This document shows positions 41,886-54,440 of a stretch of 64,000 nucleotides of DNA, piece after piece. Positions within the stretch are counted from its first letter, which is position 1. Each line of letters opens with the position of its first letter. Source of the stretch: an uncultured Lachnoclostridium sp. (GTDB lineage: Bacteria; Bacillota; Clostridia; Lachnospirales; Lachnospiraceae); the NCBI GenBank assembly GCA_944381625.1, contig CALWLW010000014.1:28365-92364 (forward strand), in the 5' to 3' direction. The notes under the pieces are model-generated. The model was not told the DNA's origin. It did not search any database and saw only the letters and a list, made by a program, of their open reading frames with translations. The position numbers were made by a program, and so were the translations under genes.

Positions 41886-42767
41886 ATGTGTGCGAAGCGC
41901 GAATTATTATATTATCGCGCAGTGCAGGAAAGCAGATATCGCGCATTTTATGATATGTGGGAGGCAGAGACCATGCCATTATCTGACAACGAAAACAGAA
42001 TCTTACGGATCGAAACAGAAAAAGAGGAAATTTTCAGGCACATGGAAAATCCACTGATCAGTCAGCCGTTTACCGAGGATTTTGCCAGGCGGTTTTCGTG
42101 GAGTACGAATGCAATCGAAGGGAATACCCTTTCATTGGAAGAAACAATCGCAGTGATTGATTATGATGAGGTAAGGTCGAATCATACCTACTCAGAATAT
42201 ACGGACGCGAAAAATGTCTATCATGCAATTCGGAAAATGCTGTTCCCTTTTGCGAAGACAGTTATTGATGAAGAGTGGATCAAGAAGACGAATGGCTATA
42301 TCAGACATATGCAGGGAGAGTACAGAGATACCTCGGTTTATATTGGAAATCTGTCAGAAGCGGTATACTATCCTCCCGATCCGCAGGATGTTCCGGAACT
42401 TATGGAAAACTGGATGAGGGAAGCAAATATGGAAGCGGCGGCAGTGAAAGAAATTTTTGAAAAGATTGCAGCCAGCCATGTCCGGTTTGAACGGATTCAT
42501 CCTTTTTCAGATGGGAATGGCAGAACCGGGAGGATGATCATGAACCAGCAGCTGATCAATAACGGCTTACTGCCTGTCTCAATCCAGCCGACCGGCAAAT
42601 ACAGAGAAGCCTTCAGGAGGTATGACAAAAACGGAGATCTTTCAGAAATGGTGTACGTTTTGCTAAAAAGTGAACTGGAATCTTTTGACAGAGTCCACGG
42701 TCTGGTCTCGAAGTTTAATGATGATCGGGAGAAACAGAAGAAAGAGATGAAATATACGATAGAATAA
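41886..42767 (+). CDS. Fic-domain protein (probable AMPylase)
   Basis: About 293 residues. The core motif HPFSDGNGRTGR begins at catalytic H205. An N-terminal inhibitory helix with T74-x3-E78-G79 (STNAIEGN) is present, the class II arrangement in which the Glu blocks ATP binding within the same chain. Fic enzymes transfer AMP or a related group to hydroxyls of target proteins. SIQPTGKYREAF follows as in the family. The ribosome site is weak. The gene directly follows the chimeric scar, so its original upstream region may have been replaced. Confidence 0.92.
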   Translation: MCAKRELLYYRAVQESRYRAFYDMWEAETMPLSDNENRILRIETEKEEIFRHMENPLISQPFTEDFARRFSWSTNAIEGNTLSLEETIAVIDYDEVRSNHTYSEYTDAKNVYHAIRKMLFPFAKTVIDEEWIKKTNGYIRHMQGEYRDTSVYIGNLSEAVYYPPDPQDVPELMENWMREANMEAAAVKEIFEKIAASHVRFERIHPFSDGNGRTGRMIMNQQLINNGLLPVSIQPTGKYREAFRRYDKNGDLSEMVYVLLKSELESFDRVHGLVSKFNDDREKQKKEMKYTIE

Positions 42768-42776
42768 GAACCACAG

Positions 42777-42816
42777 AAAAGAGGGACGTATCTGAAAGCA
42801 GACGCGCCTCTTTTTT
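42777..42816 (+). terminator. Intrinsic terminator after the Fic gene
   Basis: AAAAGAGG pairs with CCTCTTTT, with an imperfect inner stem (ACGTATCTG with CAGACGCG), followed by TTTTTT. The A-run on the left would allow termination of the convergent LysR gene as well. Confidence 0.8.
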
Positions 42817-42856
42817 CAGCGGCTTTGAACCAGACACCTGTATTGCGGCACTTTAT

Positions 42857-43744
42857 CTACGCCTGTATCGCAACGCGCCTCCTTAATTCATCCAGGAACA
42901 TTTTAACCGCGGGAGAAAATGCCTGATATTTTTTGGTCACCATATAAAGCTCCACGGAGAGTTCCGGAACGATCCGGCGGAAGGTCAGATTCCTTCCTTC
43001 TGTGTTTACCAGCCGGTCAAGACAGAGCGCATAGCCGACGCCGTGCTCTACCAGGAAGGTGGCGTTGTAGATCAGGTTATAGGTTCCGACAACATTCATG
43101 ACGGAATAATCCGCTCCGAACCATTCCAGCTCCTGATGGCCGGAGAAGGTCTGCTCCGCCAACAGGACAGGGAGCGTTTTTAACTGGTCAATATTGATGA
43201 TCTCCTGGGCGGCCAGTTCGCAGTCTTTCGGGATTAGAAGCCCGTATATATCTTTTTGGTGAATGTTTAAGTAATCATATTTTTCCTGGCGGATCGGGCC
43301 CAGCAAAAGCCCCATATCGATCAGCCCTTTGTTAAGACGTCCCAATACCGTGTCCGCATCCCCGTTGTGAAGATGGATTTTCACATGGGGATGCTGCGCA
43401 TGGAATTCTGAAAATATCTGAGCGATGCTGTCCATGGCGACTGTTTCGCCGCAGCCGATGGCGATACTTCCGCTCAGTTCTTTTGTATCCGTATGAAAAG
43501 CTTCTTCTGTATTATCCAGCAGCAGCATGATTTCTCTGGCGCGGTCGCGGAGAAAAAGACCTTCTTCTGTCAAAGTCAGTTTACGCTTTCCGCGGATAAA
43601 AAGCTGCTTCCCCAACTGCTTTTCCAGATCCATCATTTGCTTTGAGAGCGTGGATTGGGTTACATATAATGTCTCTGCGGCTTTTGTTATATTTTCTTCC
43701 CTGGCAATAGCTAAAAAATAATGCAGAAGTCTGGTTTCTATCAT
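42857..43744 (-). CDS. LysR-family transcriptional regulator
   Basis: About 295 residues. The N-terminal winged helix is typical (LLHYFLAIAREENITKAAETLYVTQSTLSKQM, then LEKQLGKQLF), followed by a two-lobed effector domain. It is divergent from the beta-glucoside PTS operon across 228 bp, the standard layout for a LysR regulator and its target. The effector could be a phosphorylated sugar or another metabolite. GGGGGAAC lies just before its start. Confidence 0.93.
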   Translation of the reverse strand: MIETRLLHYFLAIAREENITKAAETLYVTQSTLSKQMMDLEKQLGKQLFIRGKRKLTLTEEGLFLRDRAREIMLLLDNTEEAFHTDTKELSGSIAIGCGETVAMDSIAQIFSEFHAQHPHVKIHLHNGDADTVLGRLNKGLIDMGLLLGPIRQEKYDYLNIHQKDIYGLLIPKDCELAAQEIINIDQLKTLPVLLAEQTFSGHQELEWFGADYSVMNVVGTYNLIYNATFLVEHGVGYALCLDRLVNTEGRNLTFRRIVPELSVELYMVTKKYQAFSPAVKMFLDELRRRVAIQA

Positions 43745-43835
43745 GGTTCCCCCTCATTTGTATTTGTTTGTTTAAATTTAATTATATCCAAATTATCATT
43801 CCTGTCAACGATAATAATGCATTCTTAATAACTGT

Positions 43836-43864
43836 TTGTTATTTTAATAAGCTTCTTATATGAT
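43836..43864 (+). promoter_or_regulatory. Probable promoter of the beta-glucoside operon
   Basis: TTGTTA (43836-43841), 17 bases and TATGAT (43859-43864), in AT-rich DNA shared with the divergent LysR gene. The weak -35 fits activation by a LysR protein. Confidence 0.5.
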
Positions 43865-43972
43865 AAAAGTACAAAGAACGAAAAAGCAAATGGGAGGAGG
43901 GGAGTAAAAACAGGAGCTGACGGGCGTATGGCGGACTTGAAGAAAATATACGAACAGAAGGAGAATAAGTCT

Positions 43973-47288
<3,316 letters not shown>

Positions 47289-47303
47289 CAGGAGGTCAAA
47301 AAA

Positions 47304-47660
47304 ATGCTGAATATAGGAGTGAACGGGACAGTATTGAAGGTTAAGATGTGTGAAAACAGTTCTGTCGAAGCGGTAAAAGAACTGCTGCGGGAAAAACCTG
47401 TGTCCATGGAAATGGAAGATTACGCACATATGGAGAAATTCGGCAGCTTCGGAGTCCAGCTGCCCAGAAACGATCAATACATTACAACTTCCGCCGGGGA
47501 TGTGATTTTGTCAGAAGGAAATCTGCTGGTCATCTACTATGCTCCAAATACCTGGAACTTTACCATGATCGGAAAGATTCAGGGGGTATCGGAGGCAGAA
47601 CTGAAAAAAATCCTTGGAAAAGAGAATATTACGGCGACTTTAACGTGGGAAGAGAATTAA
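47304..47660 (+). CDS. Cyclophilin-like fold protein
   Basis: About 118 residues with the layout of cyclophilin-like beta-barrel proteins (DUF369-type): IGVNGTVLKVKMCENSS, EMEDYAHMEKFGSFG, LPRNDQYITTSAGD and LVIYYAPNTWNFTMIGKI. Such proteins lack the proline isomerase active site in many cases; their role is not established. It lies in the sugar operon, 15 bases after GH1 and directly before the DUF3737 gene. Confidence 0.8.
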   Translation: MLNIGVNGTVLKVKMCENSSVEAVKELLREKPVSMEMEDYAHMEKFGSFGVQLPRNDQYITTSAGDVILSEGNLLVIYYAPNTWNFTMIGKIQGVSEAELKKILGKENITATLTWEEN

Positions 47661-48533
47661 ATGAAAGAGAACGCAAAAGAAATCAGAGAGCAGAGGCTGA
47701 CTGGTGAGAGAGCCTTATTTGGCGGAGAGAACCTGAAAATCTACGATACCATTTTTGCGGATGGGGAGTCCCCGCTGAAGGAGAGCCGGAACATTGAACT
47801 TTACGGGAGTATGTTCCAGTGGAAGTATCCGTTGTGGTACACAAAGCATATCTATGCAAAGGACTGCTCCTGGGGAGAGATGGGACGTGCCGGCGTCTGG
47901 TACACGGATGACATCACCGTAGAGAATTCTTTGATCGAGGCGCCGAAGAACTTCCGCCGCTGCCATGGCCTGAAACTGTCCCATGTGGATCTCCCCAACG
48001 CGGCAGAAACGCTCTGGAACTGCGACGGCGTGGAGTTGGAGGATGTGATGGCAAAGGGCGATTATTTTGCCATGAACAGCCAGAACATGGTCATCCGCAA
48101 TTTCCGCCTGTCCGGCAACTACTCCTTTGACGGCGTGAAGAATGCGGAAATCCACAATGGGAGAATGATGTCAAAGGACGCTTTCTGGAACAGCGAAAAT
48201 GTGACCGTGTATGATTCCTATATCTGCGGCGAGTATCTTGGCTGGAACGCGAAGAATCTGACACTCATTAACTGTACCATCGAAAGCCTGCAGGGAATGT
48301 GTTACATAGACAATCTGGTGATGAAAAACTGCCGGCTTTTGAATACTACCCTGGCTTTCGAGTATTCCACAGTAGACGCGGAGATTGTAAGCGGCATTGA
48401 GAGCGTGATGAATCCTGCCTCCGGCACGATCCGCGCAGAGCATATCGGGGAACTGATTCTGGAGCAGGATAAGGTAGATGTAAACCGTACAAAGGTTATC
48501 TGCCGGGATGAAAACGGGGAGCCGTGTCCATAA
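47661..48533 (+). CDS. DUF3737 right-handed beta-helix protein
   Basis: About 290 residues made of short repeated turns (NIELYGSMFQWKYPLWY, HIYAKDCSWGEMGRAG, DITVENSLIEAPKNFRRC, NMVIRNFRLSGNYSFDG), a parallel beta-helix pattern. This matches the DUF3737 family, common in Firmicutes and of unknown function. The start immediately follows the stop of the cyclophilin-like gene. No secretion signal is seen, so it is probably cytoplasmic. Beta-helices often bind carbohydrate, which fits the operon, but this is inference. Confidence 0.9.
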   Translation: MKENAKEIREQRLTGERALFGGENLKIYDTIFADGESPLKESRNIELYGSMFQWKYPLWYTKHIYAKDCSWGEMGRAGVWYTDDITVENSLIEAPKNFRRCHGLKLSHVDLPNAAETLWNCDGVELEDVMAKGDYFAMNSQNMVIRNFRLSGNYSFDGVKNAEIHNGRMMSKDAFWNSENVTVYDSYICGEYLGWNAKNLTLINCTIESLQGMCYIDNLVMKNCRLLNTTLAFEYSTVDAEIVSGIESVMNPASGTIRAEHIGELILEQDKVDVNRTKVICRDENGEPCP

Positions 48534-48536
48534 GTA

Positions 48537-48566
48537 TTGGACATGAGAACAAAGCTGCGATACAAT
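48537..48566 (+). promoter_or_regulatory. Probable promoter of the malY-like gene
   Basis: TTGGAC (48537-48542), 18 bases and TACAAT (48561-48566) lie just after the DUF3737 stop, giving the lyase and two-component genes their own start. Confidence 0.5.
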
Positions 48567-48595
48567 AAGGACAGGAAACAAGAGAGGAAAGCATT

Positions 48596-49780
48596 ATGGC
48601 GGCATATGATTTCGACCAGGTCATTGACAGAAGAAACAGTAATTCTTTGAAATGGGACGTGCAAGAGGGCGAACTGCCCATGTGGGTGGCGGACATGGAT
48701 TTCCTGGCGGCGCCGGAAATCCGGCAGGCCCTTGCCAGACGGGTGGAGCATGGAATTTTTGGCTATTCCATCATCCCCGATGAGTGGTATTTTGCGTACC
48801 AGAACTGGTGGAAACGGCGTCATAAGTTCCTGATTGAGAAGCAGTGGCTGATGTTTGTCACAGGCGTAGTCCCGGCCATTTCCAGTGCAGTGCGAAAGCT
48901 GACGACTCCCGGAGAAAATATACTGATACAGACGCCGGTTTATAATATCTTTTTTAATTCCATCCTCAATAACGGGCGGAATGTGCTGGAAAGCCCTCTG
49001 AAATACAGAGACGGCGTTTATGAAATTGATTTTGGGGATCTGGAGGAGAAGCTTGCCGATCCCCAGACAACCATGATGATTCTCTGCAACCCCCATAATC
49101 CGGTGGGGAAGATCTGGGACAGGGAAACGCTGGCAAGAATCGGCGCATTATGCCGGAAGCATCATGTGATTGTCCTGTCAGATGAGATTCATTGCGATCT
49201 GACTGCGCCGGGAAAAGAATATATCCCGTTTGCGTCAGTTTCGGAGGACTGCCGGGAAAACAGCATTACCTGCATAGCGCCCACAAAGACATTTAATCTG
49301 GCGGGACTCCAGACAGCGGCGATCATGGTTCCCGGTGAAGCATTGAGAAATAAGATGTACCGCGCGATCAATACTGATGAGGTGGCGGAGCCCAATGCGT
49401 TTGCCGTGCAGGCAGCGGTGGCAGCGTTTTCTGAAGGCGAAGCATGGCTGGATGCGCTGAGGGACTATATTGAGGAAAACCGCCGGTTTGCGAAGAGATG
49501 GCTGGAGGAGCGGGTTTCAAAGATCAGGCTGGTGGATGCGGAAGCAGCCTATCTGCTCTGGCTGGACTGCAGGGCGCTCCGGGGAGACGCGTCAGATTTT
49601 GCCGCACATTTAAGAAAAATCACCGGGCTGTATGTATCGGAGGGGGCGCAGTACGGGAAATGCGGCGCTGAGTTTTTGCGCATGAATATCGCCTGCCCCA
49701 GAAAGACGCTGGAGGATGGACTGAAGCGGCTGGAAGAGGGGGAGAGAAAATATGCTGCATATCGCAATTGTGGAAGATGA
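48596..49780 (+). CDS. MalY/PatB-type PLP-dependent C-S lyase
   Basis: About 394 residues of the class I/II aminotransferase fold. The PLP lysine is K231 in APTKTFNLAG, with SDEIHCDL before it and NPHNPVGKIW earlier. The N-terminus (DFDQVIDRRNSNSLKWD) and LPMWVADMDF are specific to MalY/PatB cystathionine beta-lyases, which cleave C-S bonds to give pyruvate, ammonia and a thiol. GAGAGG precedes the start. The end overlaps the LytTR regulator by 29 bases, suggesting coupled expression. Confidence 0.93.
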   Translation: MAAYDFDQVIDRRNSNSLKWDVQEGELPMWVADMDFLAAPEIRQALARRVEHGIFGYSIIPDEWYFAYQNWWKRRHKFLIEKQWLMFVTGVVPAISSAVRKLTTPGENILIQTPVYNIFFNSILNNGRNVLESPLKYRDGVYEIDFGDLEEKLADPQTTMMILCNPHNPVGKIWDRETLARIGALCRKHHVIVLSDEIHCDLTAPGKEYIPFASVSEDCRENSITCIAPTKTFNLAGLQTAAIMVPGEALRNKMYRAINTDEVAEPNAFAVQAAVAAFSEGEAWLDALRDYIEENRRFAKRWLEERVSKIRLVDAEAAYLLWLDCRALRGDASDFAAHLRKITGLYVSEGAQYGKCGAEFLRMNIACPRKTLEDGLKRLEEGERKYAAYRNCGR

Positions 49781-50462
49781 ACAGGCATATGTGAAACATC
49801 TGACAGAATACATAGACCAGTTCCGGCAGGAATTTTCGCAGGAAATCAAAGTGACAGTATTTTCAGATGGGGACGAAATTCTGGAAAACTATACGGCAAG
49901 TTATGATATTATCCTTATGGATATTCAGATGCGTTTTATAGACGGTATGACGGCGGCGGAAAAGATTCGTGAGCTGGATCAGGATGTGGTCATCATGTTT
50001 ATCACCAATATGACTTCTTATGCGGTCAAGGGCTATGAGGTAGATGCGCTGGATTATATTGTAAAACCGGTGGAATACTTTTCCTTTTCCCAAAAACTTT
50101 TACGGGCTGTGGAGCGTGTGAAGAGAAGGGAAGAGTCTTATATTATGGTTCCGGTAGAAAACGGCATCCAGAAGATTTCTCTGGGAGAGCTTTACTACGT
50201 GGAGAGCTTTGGCCATCAGCTGGTCTATGTGACAAAAAAAGGAAGAGTTGCATCACGGGGAGTTATGAAACAGTTAGAAGAACAGTTGACGCCGAAGGGA
50301 TTTTTCCGGAATGGAAAGAGCTACCTGGTCAATATGAAATATGTAGAGGGGATTTCGGAAGGGTGCTGTATGATTCATAATGAAAAACTGCAGATCAGCA
50401 GACAGAAACGGAAAGAGTTTATGGAAGTCCTTCTGAATTATATGAGCGAGGCTGCACGATGA
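49752..50462 (+). CDS. LytTR-family response regulator
   Basis: About 236 residues. The receiver domain has the acidic pair in IVEDEQ, the phosphorylated aspartate in ILMDIQMRFIDG near residue 55 and the conserved lysine in DYIVKP. The output domain is a LytTR beta-strand DNA-binding fold (IMVPVENGIQKISLGELYYVES, RVASRGVMKQLEEQL, FFRNGKSYLVN). This is the AgrA/ComE type. GGGGGAGAG precedes the start within the malY gene. A direct repeat at 51871 is a candidate binding site. Confidence 0.93.
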   Translation: MLHIAIVEDEQAYVKHLTEYIDQFRQEFSQEIKVTVFSDGDEILENYTASYDIILMDIQMRFIDGMTAAEKIRELDQDVVIMFITNMTSYAVKGYEVDALDYIVKPVEYFSFSQKLLRAVERVKRREESYIMVPVENGIQKISLGELYYVESFGHQLVYVTKKGRVASRGVMKQLEEQLTPKGFFRNGKSYLVNMKYVEGISEGCCMIHNEKLQISRQKRKEFMEVLLNYMSEAAR

Positions 50463-51790
50463 TAGAGACCTATTCGGATATTCCAAGATTGTATACTGCA
50501 TTGGCAGAATGGCTGTACTGTGTCTTATATATCGTTTTGTTTCCCAGACGCTGGGGAAAGGCGGCCACGGTTCTTTTATGCGGAGCGGGTCTGTCGGTGC
50601 AGGCTGCTTTTTTGATCCTCACGGTGAATGTCCCGCTGTATCTCTGGCTCCCGGTTATGGCGGCGGCGGTAGTGCTTATGTATGTATTGCTTGCACTGTG
50701 TACGGAAGGAACGCCGGTTTTGACAGGATATCATTGTGCGAAAGCCTTTCTTGTGGCTGAATTTGCAGCGGCTCTGGAATGGCAGCTTGACAGTCTGCTG
50801 GTTATGTGTTTTGGTGATTTCCCGGCCATATTGAAAATCATGCTGCTGCCGGGCGTATATGGAGCGGTTTTTTATCTTGTGTTTTGGACAGAGAAGAAGA
50901 TGCAGCTGTATAAATACTGCCGGCAGATTACCGGGAAAGAGACTCTTTATGCTTCCAGCATCGCAGTTCTGGCGTTTCTATTCAGCAACGTGAGTTATAT
51001 TGTCCTGAACGCTCCGGTACGGGCGGAAGAAGCGGCTGGAATTTTTTATATGCGTACTTTGGGGGATCTGTGCGGTCTTGTGGCCCTTTATGCATTCCAG
51101 ACGAAAGTCTGCGAGTATATTGTGGAGAAGGAACTGGCCGCAGTAAAGAGCATGTACCGGAAGCAGTACGATCAATACCGGTATTATCAGAACAGCATGG
51201 ATATGATCCATATGAAATACCATGATTTAAAACATCAGATCACCGGGCTTCGCGGAGAGACAGATGAAGAAAAGCGGAAAGAATGGCTGGATCGTCTGGA
51301 AGAGGAGCTGGATGAGAACCGGTTGATTGAACAGACGGGAAATTATGTTCTGGATACCATGCTGGCGGCCAAGGTGTTTCAGGCGAGGAAGAATCAGATC
51401 CGCATTACCTGTGTTGCAGATGGAAAACTGCTGAATTTTATGCATGTGACGGATATTTGCACTATTTTTGGAAATGCCCTGGACAATGCCATTGAAAGCG
51501 TGGTAACACTGGAGGATCAGACCAGACGGTTGATACATGTGGTCCTGTCCAGGCAGAAAGCTTTTATTTTAATCAATATTTCCAACTATGTGGAAGGGGA
51601 TATGGAGTTAAAAAACGGGGAAATTCCGAAAACCTCCAAGCAGGATACGGAGAATCACGGATATGGTCTGAAAAGTATCCGGCAGACGGTGGAAAAGTAT
51701 CAGGGCAGCATGTCCATCCAGGTAAAGAATCGCTGGTTTGAGCTGCGCATCCTGATCCCGCAGCAGGATGAGGGGCAGGGAAATTCTTAA
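50459..51790 (+). CDS. AgrC/ComD-type sensor histidine kinase
   Basis: About 443 residues. Six or so N-terminal membrane helices (residues about 15-210) form the sensor. The phosphoacceptor is the His of KYHDLKHQITGL near residue 260, and the GHKL ATPase has GNALDNAIESV and NHGYGLKSI. Kinases of this group often detect secreted peptides. It overlaps the regulator gene by four bases (ATGA). No peptide-precursor or AgrB-like protease gene is next to it, so the signal is unknown. Confidence 0.92.
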   Translation: MIETYSDIPRLYTALAEWLYCVLYIVLFPRRWGKAATVLLCGAGLSVQAAFLILTVNVPLYLWLPVMAAAVVLMYVLLALCTEGTPVLTGYHCAKAFLVAEFAAALEWQLDSLLVMCFGDFPAILKIMLLPGVYGAVFYLVFWTEKKMQLYKYCRQITGKETLYASSIAVLAFLFSNVSYIVLNAPVRAEEAAGIFYMRTLGDLCGLVALYAFQTKVCEYIVEKELAAVKSMYRKQYDQYRYYQNSMDMIHMKYHDLKHQITGLRGETDEEKRKEWLDRLEEELDENRLIEQTGNYVLDTMLAAKVFQARKNQIRITCVADGKLLNFMHVTDICTIFGNALDNAIESVVTLEDQTRRLIHVVLSRQKAFILINISNYVEGDMELKNGEIPKTSKQDTENHGYGLKSIRQTVEKYQGSMSIQVKNRWFELRILIPQQDEGQGNS

Positions 51791-51822
51791 ATCTGCGGAA
51801 AAGGCGGACATAAATCAGAAAA

Positions 51823-51871
51823 GGCATCAGAGATCCTGACGGTTGTTCAGGGATACTTCTGATGTCTTTTT
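51823..51871 (+). terminator. Terminator after the two-component system
   Basis: GGCATCAGA and TCTGATGTC form the base of an imperfect hairpin whose inner arms (ATCCTGA, TCAGGGAT) have one bulge, followed by TTTTT. Confidence 0.7.
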
Positions 51872-51938
51872 GCATTTCATGCACGGAAAATGCATTTTGT
51901 GCCAAATATGGTTTCAAAAGGCAGGCGTATGGTATAGT
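51871..51938 (+). promoter_or_regulatory. GH3 operon promoter with tandem activator repeats
   Basis: Two direct repeats, TGCATTTCATGCAC (51871-51884) and TGCATTTTGTGCCA (51891-51904), start exactly 20 bp apart. They end just upstream of a promoter that has TATAGT (51933-51938) but a poor -35 (GGTTTC). About two helical turns of spacing before a weak -35 is what a LytTR activator would need, and its gene lies just upstream. Confidence 0.6.
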
Positions 51939-51974
51939 CGGGTACAGAAGGAAACAAACGGAAGGAGAAACAGC

Positions 51975-54440
51975 ATGCAGCCAAAAGAGATCATAAAGAG
52001 CATGACGCTGCTGGAGAAAGCGGCGTTCCTGAGCGGGAAAAATGAATGGGAAACCCGCGATGTGCCCAGGCTTGACATTCCCTCCGTGTTCTGTGCGGAC
52101 GGCCCCAACGGGGTGAGAAAGCAGGTAGGGGCAGGGGATCATCTGGGAATCAATCCTTCGGTTCCGGCTACCTGCTTTCCCACGGCGGCGGCGATGGCAA
52201 ACAGCTGGGACGAGGAACTGGAGGAGCAGGTAGGGGAAGCGTTGGGGGAAGAGGCCATGGAGGAAGGGGTAAACATTCTTCTTGGCCCCGGACTGAATAT
52301 CAAACGGAATCCTCTCTGCGGGAGAAATTTTGAATATTTCTCGGAAGACCCCTATCTTTCCGGAAAAATGGCGGCGGCGTTTATCCGCGGCGTCCAGAAG
52401 AAAGGGGCGGCGGCCTGCGCCAAGCATTTTGCGGTAAACAGTCAGGAACTGCGCCGTATGGCCATGAACGCGGTGGTGGACGAGCGGACTCTGAGGGAGA
52501 TTTATCTGACTGGATTCGAGATCGCCGTCAAAGAAGGCGGGGCGAAAACCGTCATGAGCAGCTACAATGAAGTCAACGGTATTTATGCCAATGAAAATCG
52601 TCATCTGCTCAAAGAAATCCTGCGGGATGAATGGGGATTTACGGGAGCGGTGATCACCGATTGGGGAGGTTCCAACGACCATTGTGCCGGAGTGAAAAAC
52701 GGTTCGGCCCTGGAGATGCCCACGCCAGGACTGGATGCGGCCAGGGAACTGATCGCAGGGGTAGAAAGCGGAAAGATCAGCGAGACGGATATCGACGAGC
52801 GCGTGGAAGAACTGCTGACGCTGGTTCTGGAACTTTCCGGTCAGGCCCAGGCATATAAGAAAACGGGAAATAAGCAGGCGCTTTTCCTCAGGCATCATGA
52901 GCTGGCCAGAAAAGCCAGCGAGGGGAGTATCGTTCTTCTGAAAAATGAGGAACGGATACTGCCGCTGAAAAAGGACCTGCGGATCGCTGTGATCGGTGAT
53001 TTCGCCTTTACTCCCCGGTATCAGGGCGCAGGGTCTTCCATGGTGAATTCTACCAGAGTGGACTCGGTAAAGGAGATGCTTGCCAGCCAGGAACTGTTGA
53101 TATCGGGCGTGGTGCAGGGATATCAGCGGGATGGCAGAGAGGATGAGGCCATGAAAAAAGAAGCCGTGGATCTGGCCCGTGCCAGCGACGTGGTGCTGTT
53201 CTTTTTCGGGCTGAACGAACAGAGCGAGACGGAAGGTCTGGATCGGGAACATCTGAGGATCCCGCAGAATCAGATCGGGCTTCTGCAGGAACTGGCCAGG
53301 GCAAATGAAAACATTGTGGGGATCATCAGCGCAGGCTCCGTGATCGAGATGCCCTGGCATCATCATTTGAAAGGCATGCTCCATGCATCTTTATCCGGTC
53401 AGGCCGGGGCGGAGGCAGTCTTAAATGTGCTGACGGGGAAGGTCAATCCGTCGGGAAAGCTGGCCGAGACTTATCTAAGGCGGTATGAGGATACTCCTTC
53501 CTATCATTATTTCCCTGCCCAGGAACGAAATTCGGAATACCGGGAGGGAATTTATGTGGGGTACCGATATTTTGATACAACCCGGACACCGGTTACCTAT
53601 CCTTTTGGATTTGGTTTGTCTTATACAAACTTTACTTATCGGAATCTGCAGGTGGATTCTGCAGGCGTGACGTTCTTTTTGAAAAATACAGGAAACATGG
53701 ACGGTGCGGAGATTGTCCAGATGTATGTGCAGCTTCCGGAGGCGAAGGTGTTCCGGCCGGTAAAGGAACTGAAAGGTTTCTGTAAAGTGTTTCTGAAGGC
53801 CGGGGAGGAGCAGAAGGTGCGGATTTCCTTTGACGATAAGACTTTCCGCTACTGGAATACGAGAACGGAGTGCTGGGAGGTGGAAGAGGGAGATTACCAT
53901 ATTCTCATTGGCGCCAGTGTGGAGGATATCCGTCTGGAGGGAAATCTGCAGATGGAGGGGACTACCAGAGTAATGCCCTATTACACTAACCGTATTCCGG
54001 CATATGTGGAAGGAAAGATCCAGAAAGTCAGCGACCGGGAATTCGAGACGGTTTTGGGACGGGCCATCCCGGACGGCAGCTGGAAAGGAGAACTGGGATT
54101 AAACGATGCGCTCTGCCAGATGTACTATGCGAAAAGCGGTCTGGCGCGGCTTATATGCAGAAAACTGGCCCAAAGGATGAAGAAGGCGGATGAAAAAGGA
54201 ACGCCGGATCTGAACACGCTGTTTCAGTACAATATGCCCTTCCGCGCCATTGCCAAGATGACCGGGGGCATGGTATCCATGGAGATGGCCGAGGGGCTGG
54301 TGGTCATGGTAAACGGCCGGTTCTGCAAAGGATTTTGCCAGATCATCGCCGGTTTTTTCCGCAACCGGAGATTGAACCGGGACTGGGAAGCAAGACTGAG
54401 GAAAGGGGATGGAACATATGGAGTTGATCAGAAATTTTAA
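51975..54440 (+). CDS. GH3 beta-glucosidase
   Basis: About 821 residues from ATG 51975 with AAGGAG seven bases before; the frame is open to 51843 but without a ribosome site. The order is conventional: N-terminal barrel with CADGPNGVR and the nucleophile D229 (VITDWGG), the alpha/beta C-domain (SIVLLKNEERILPL), then an Fn3-like domain (FLKNTGNMDGAEIVQMYV). About 120 further residues end the protein. There is no signal peptide, so it acts in the cytoplasm on short beta-glucosides or related glycosides. It overlaps gtrA by 23 bases. Confidence 0.94.
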   Translation: MQPKEIIKSMTLLEKAAFLSGKNEWETRDVPRLDIPSVFCADGPNGVRKQVGAGDHLGINPSVPATCFPTAAAMANSWDEELEEQVGEALGEEAMEEGVNILLGPGLNIKRNPLCGRNFEYFSEDPYLSGKMAAAFIRGVQKKGAAACAKHFAVNSQELRRMAMNAVVDERTLREIYLTGFEIAVKEGGAKTVMSSYNEVNGIYANENRHLLKEILRDEWGFTGAVITDWGGSNDHCAGVKNGSALEMPTPGLDAARELIAGVESGKISETDIDERVEELLTLVLELSGQAQAYKKTGNKQALFLRHHELARKASEGSIVLLKNEERILPLKKDLRIAVIGDFAFTPRYQGAGSSMVNSTRVDSVKEMLASQELLISGVVQGYQRDGREDEAMKKEAVDLARASDVVLFFFGLNEQSETEGLDREHLRIPQNQIGLLQELARANENIVGIISAGSVIEMPWHHHLKGMLHASLSGQAGAEAVLNVLTGKVNPSGKLAETYLRRYEDTPSYHYFPAQERNSEYREGIYVGYRYFDTTRTPVTYPFGFGLSYTNFTYRNLQVDSAGVTFFLKNTGNMDGAEIVQMYVQLPEAKVFRPVKELKGFCKVFLKAGEEQKVRISFDDKTFRYWNTRTECWEVEEGDYHILIGASVEDIRLEGNLQMEGTTRVMPYYTNRIPAYVEGKIQKVSDREFETVLGRAIPDGSWKGELGLNDALCQMYYAKSGLARLICRKLAQRMKKADEKGTPDLNTLFQYNMPFRAIAKMTGGMVSMEMAEGLVVMVNGRFCKGFCQIIAGFFRNRRLNRDWEARLRKGDGTYGVDQKF

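Noticed and set aside
49752..51974. An autoinducing-peptide gene or AgrB-like protease for the Agr-type two-component system
   Set aside because: No small secreted peptide frame or AgrB-like membrane protease was found around the kinase.
51573..53384. 603-codon minus-strand frame opposite the first GH3 gene
   Set aside because: Antisense shadow; it crosses a terminator and a promoter region and lacks any known motif.
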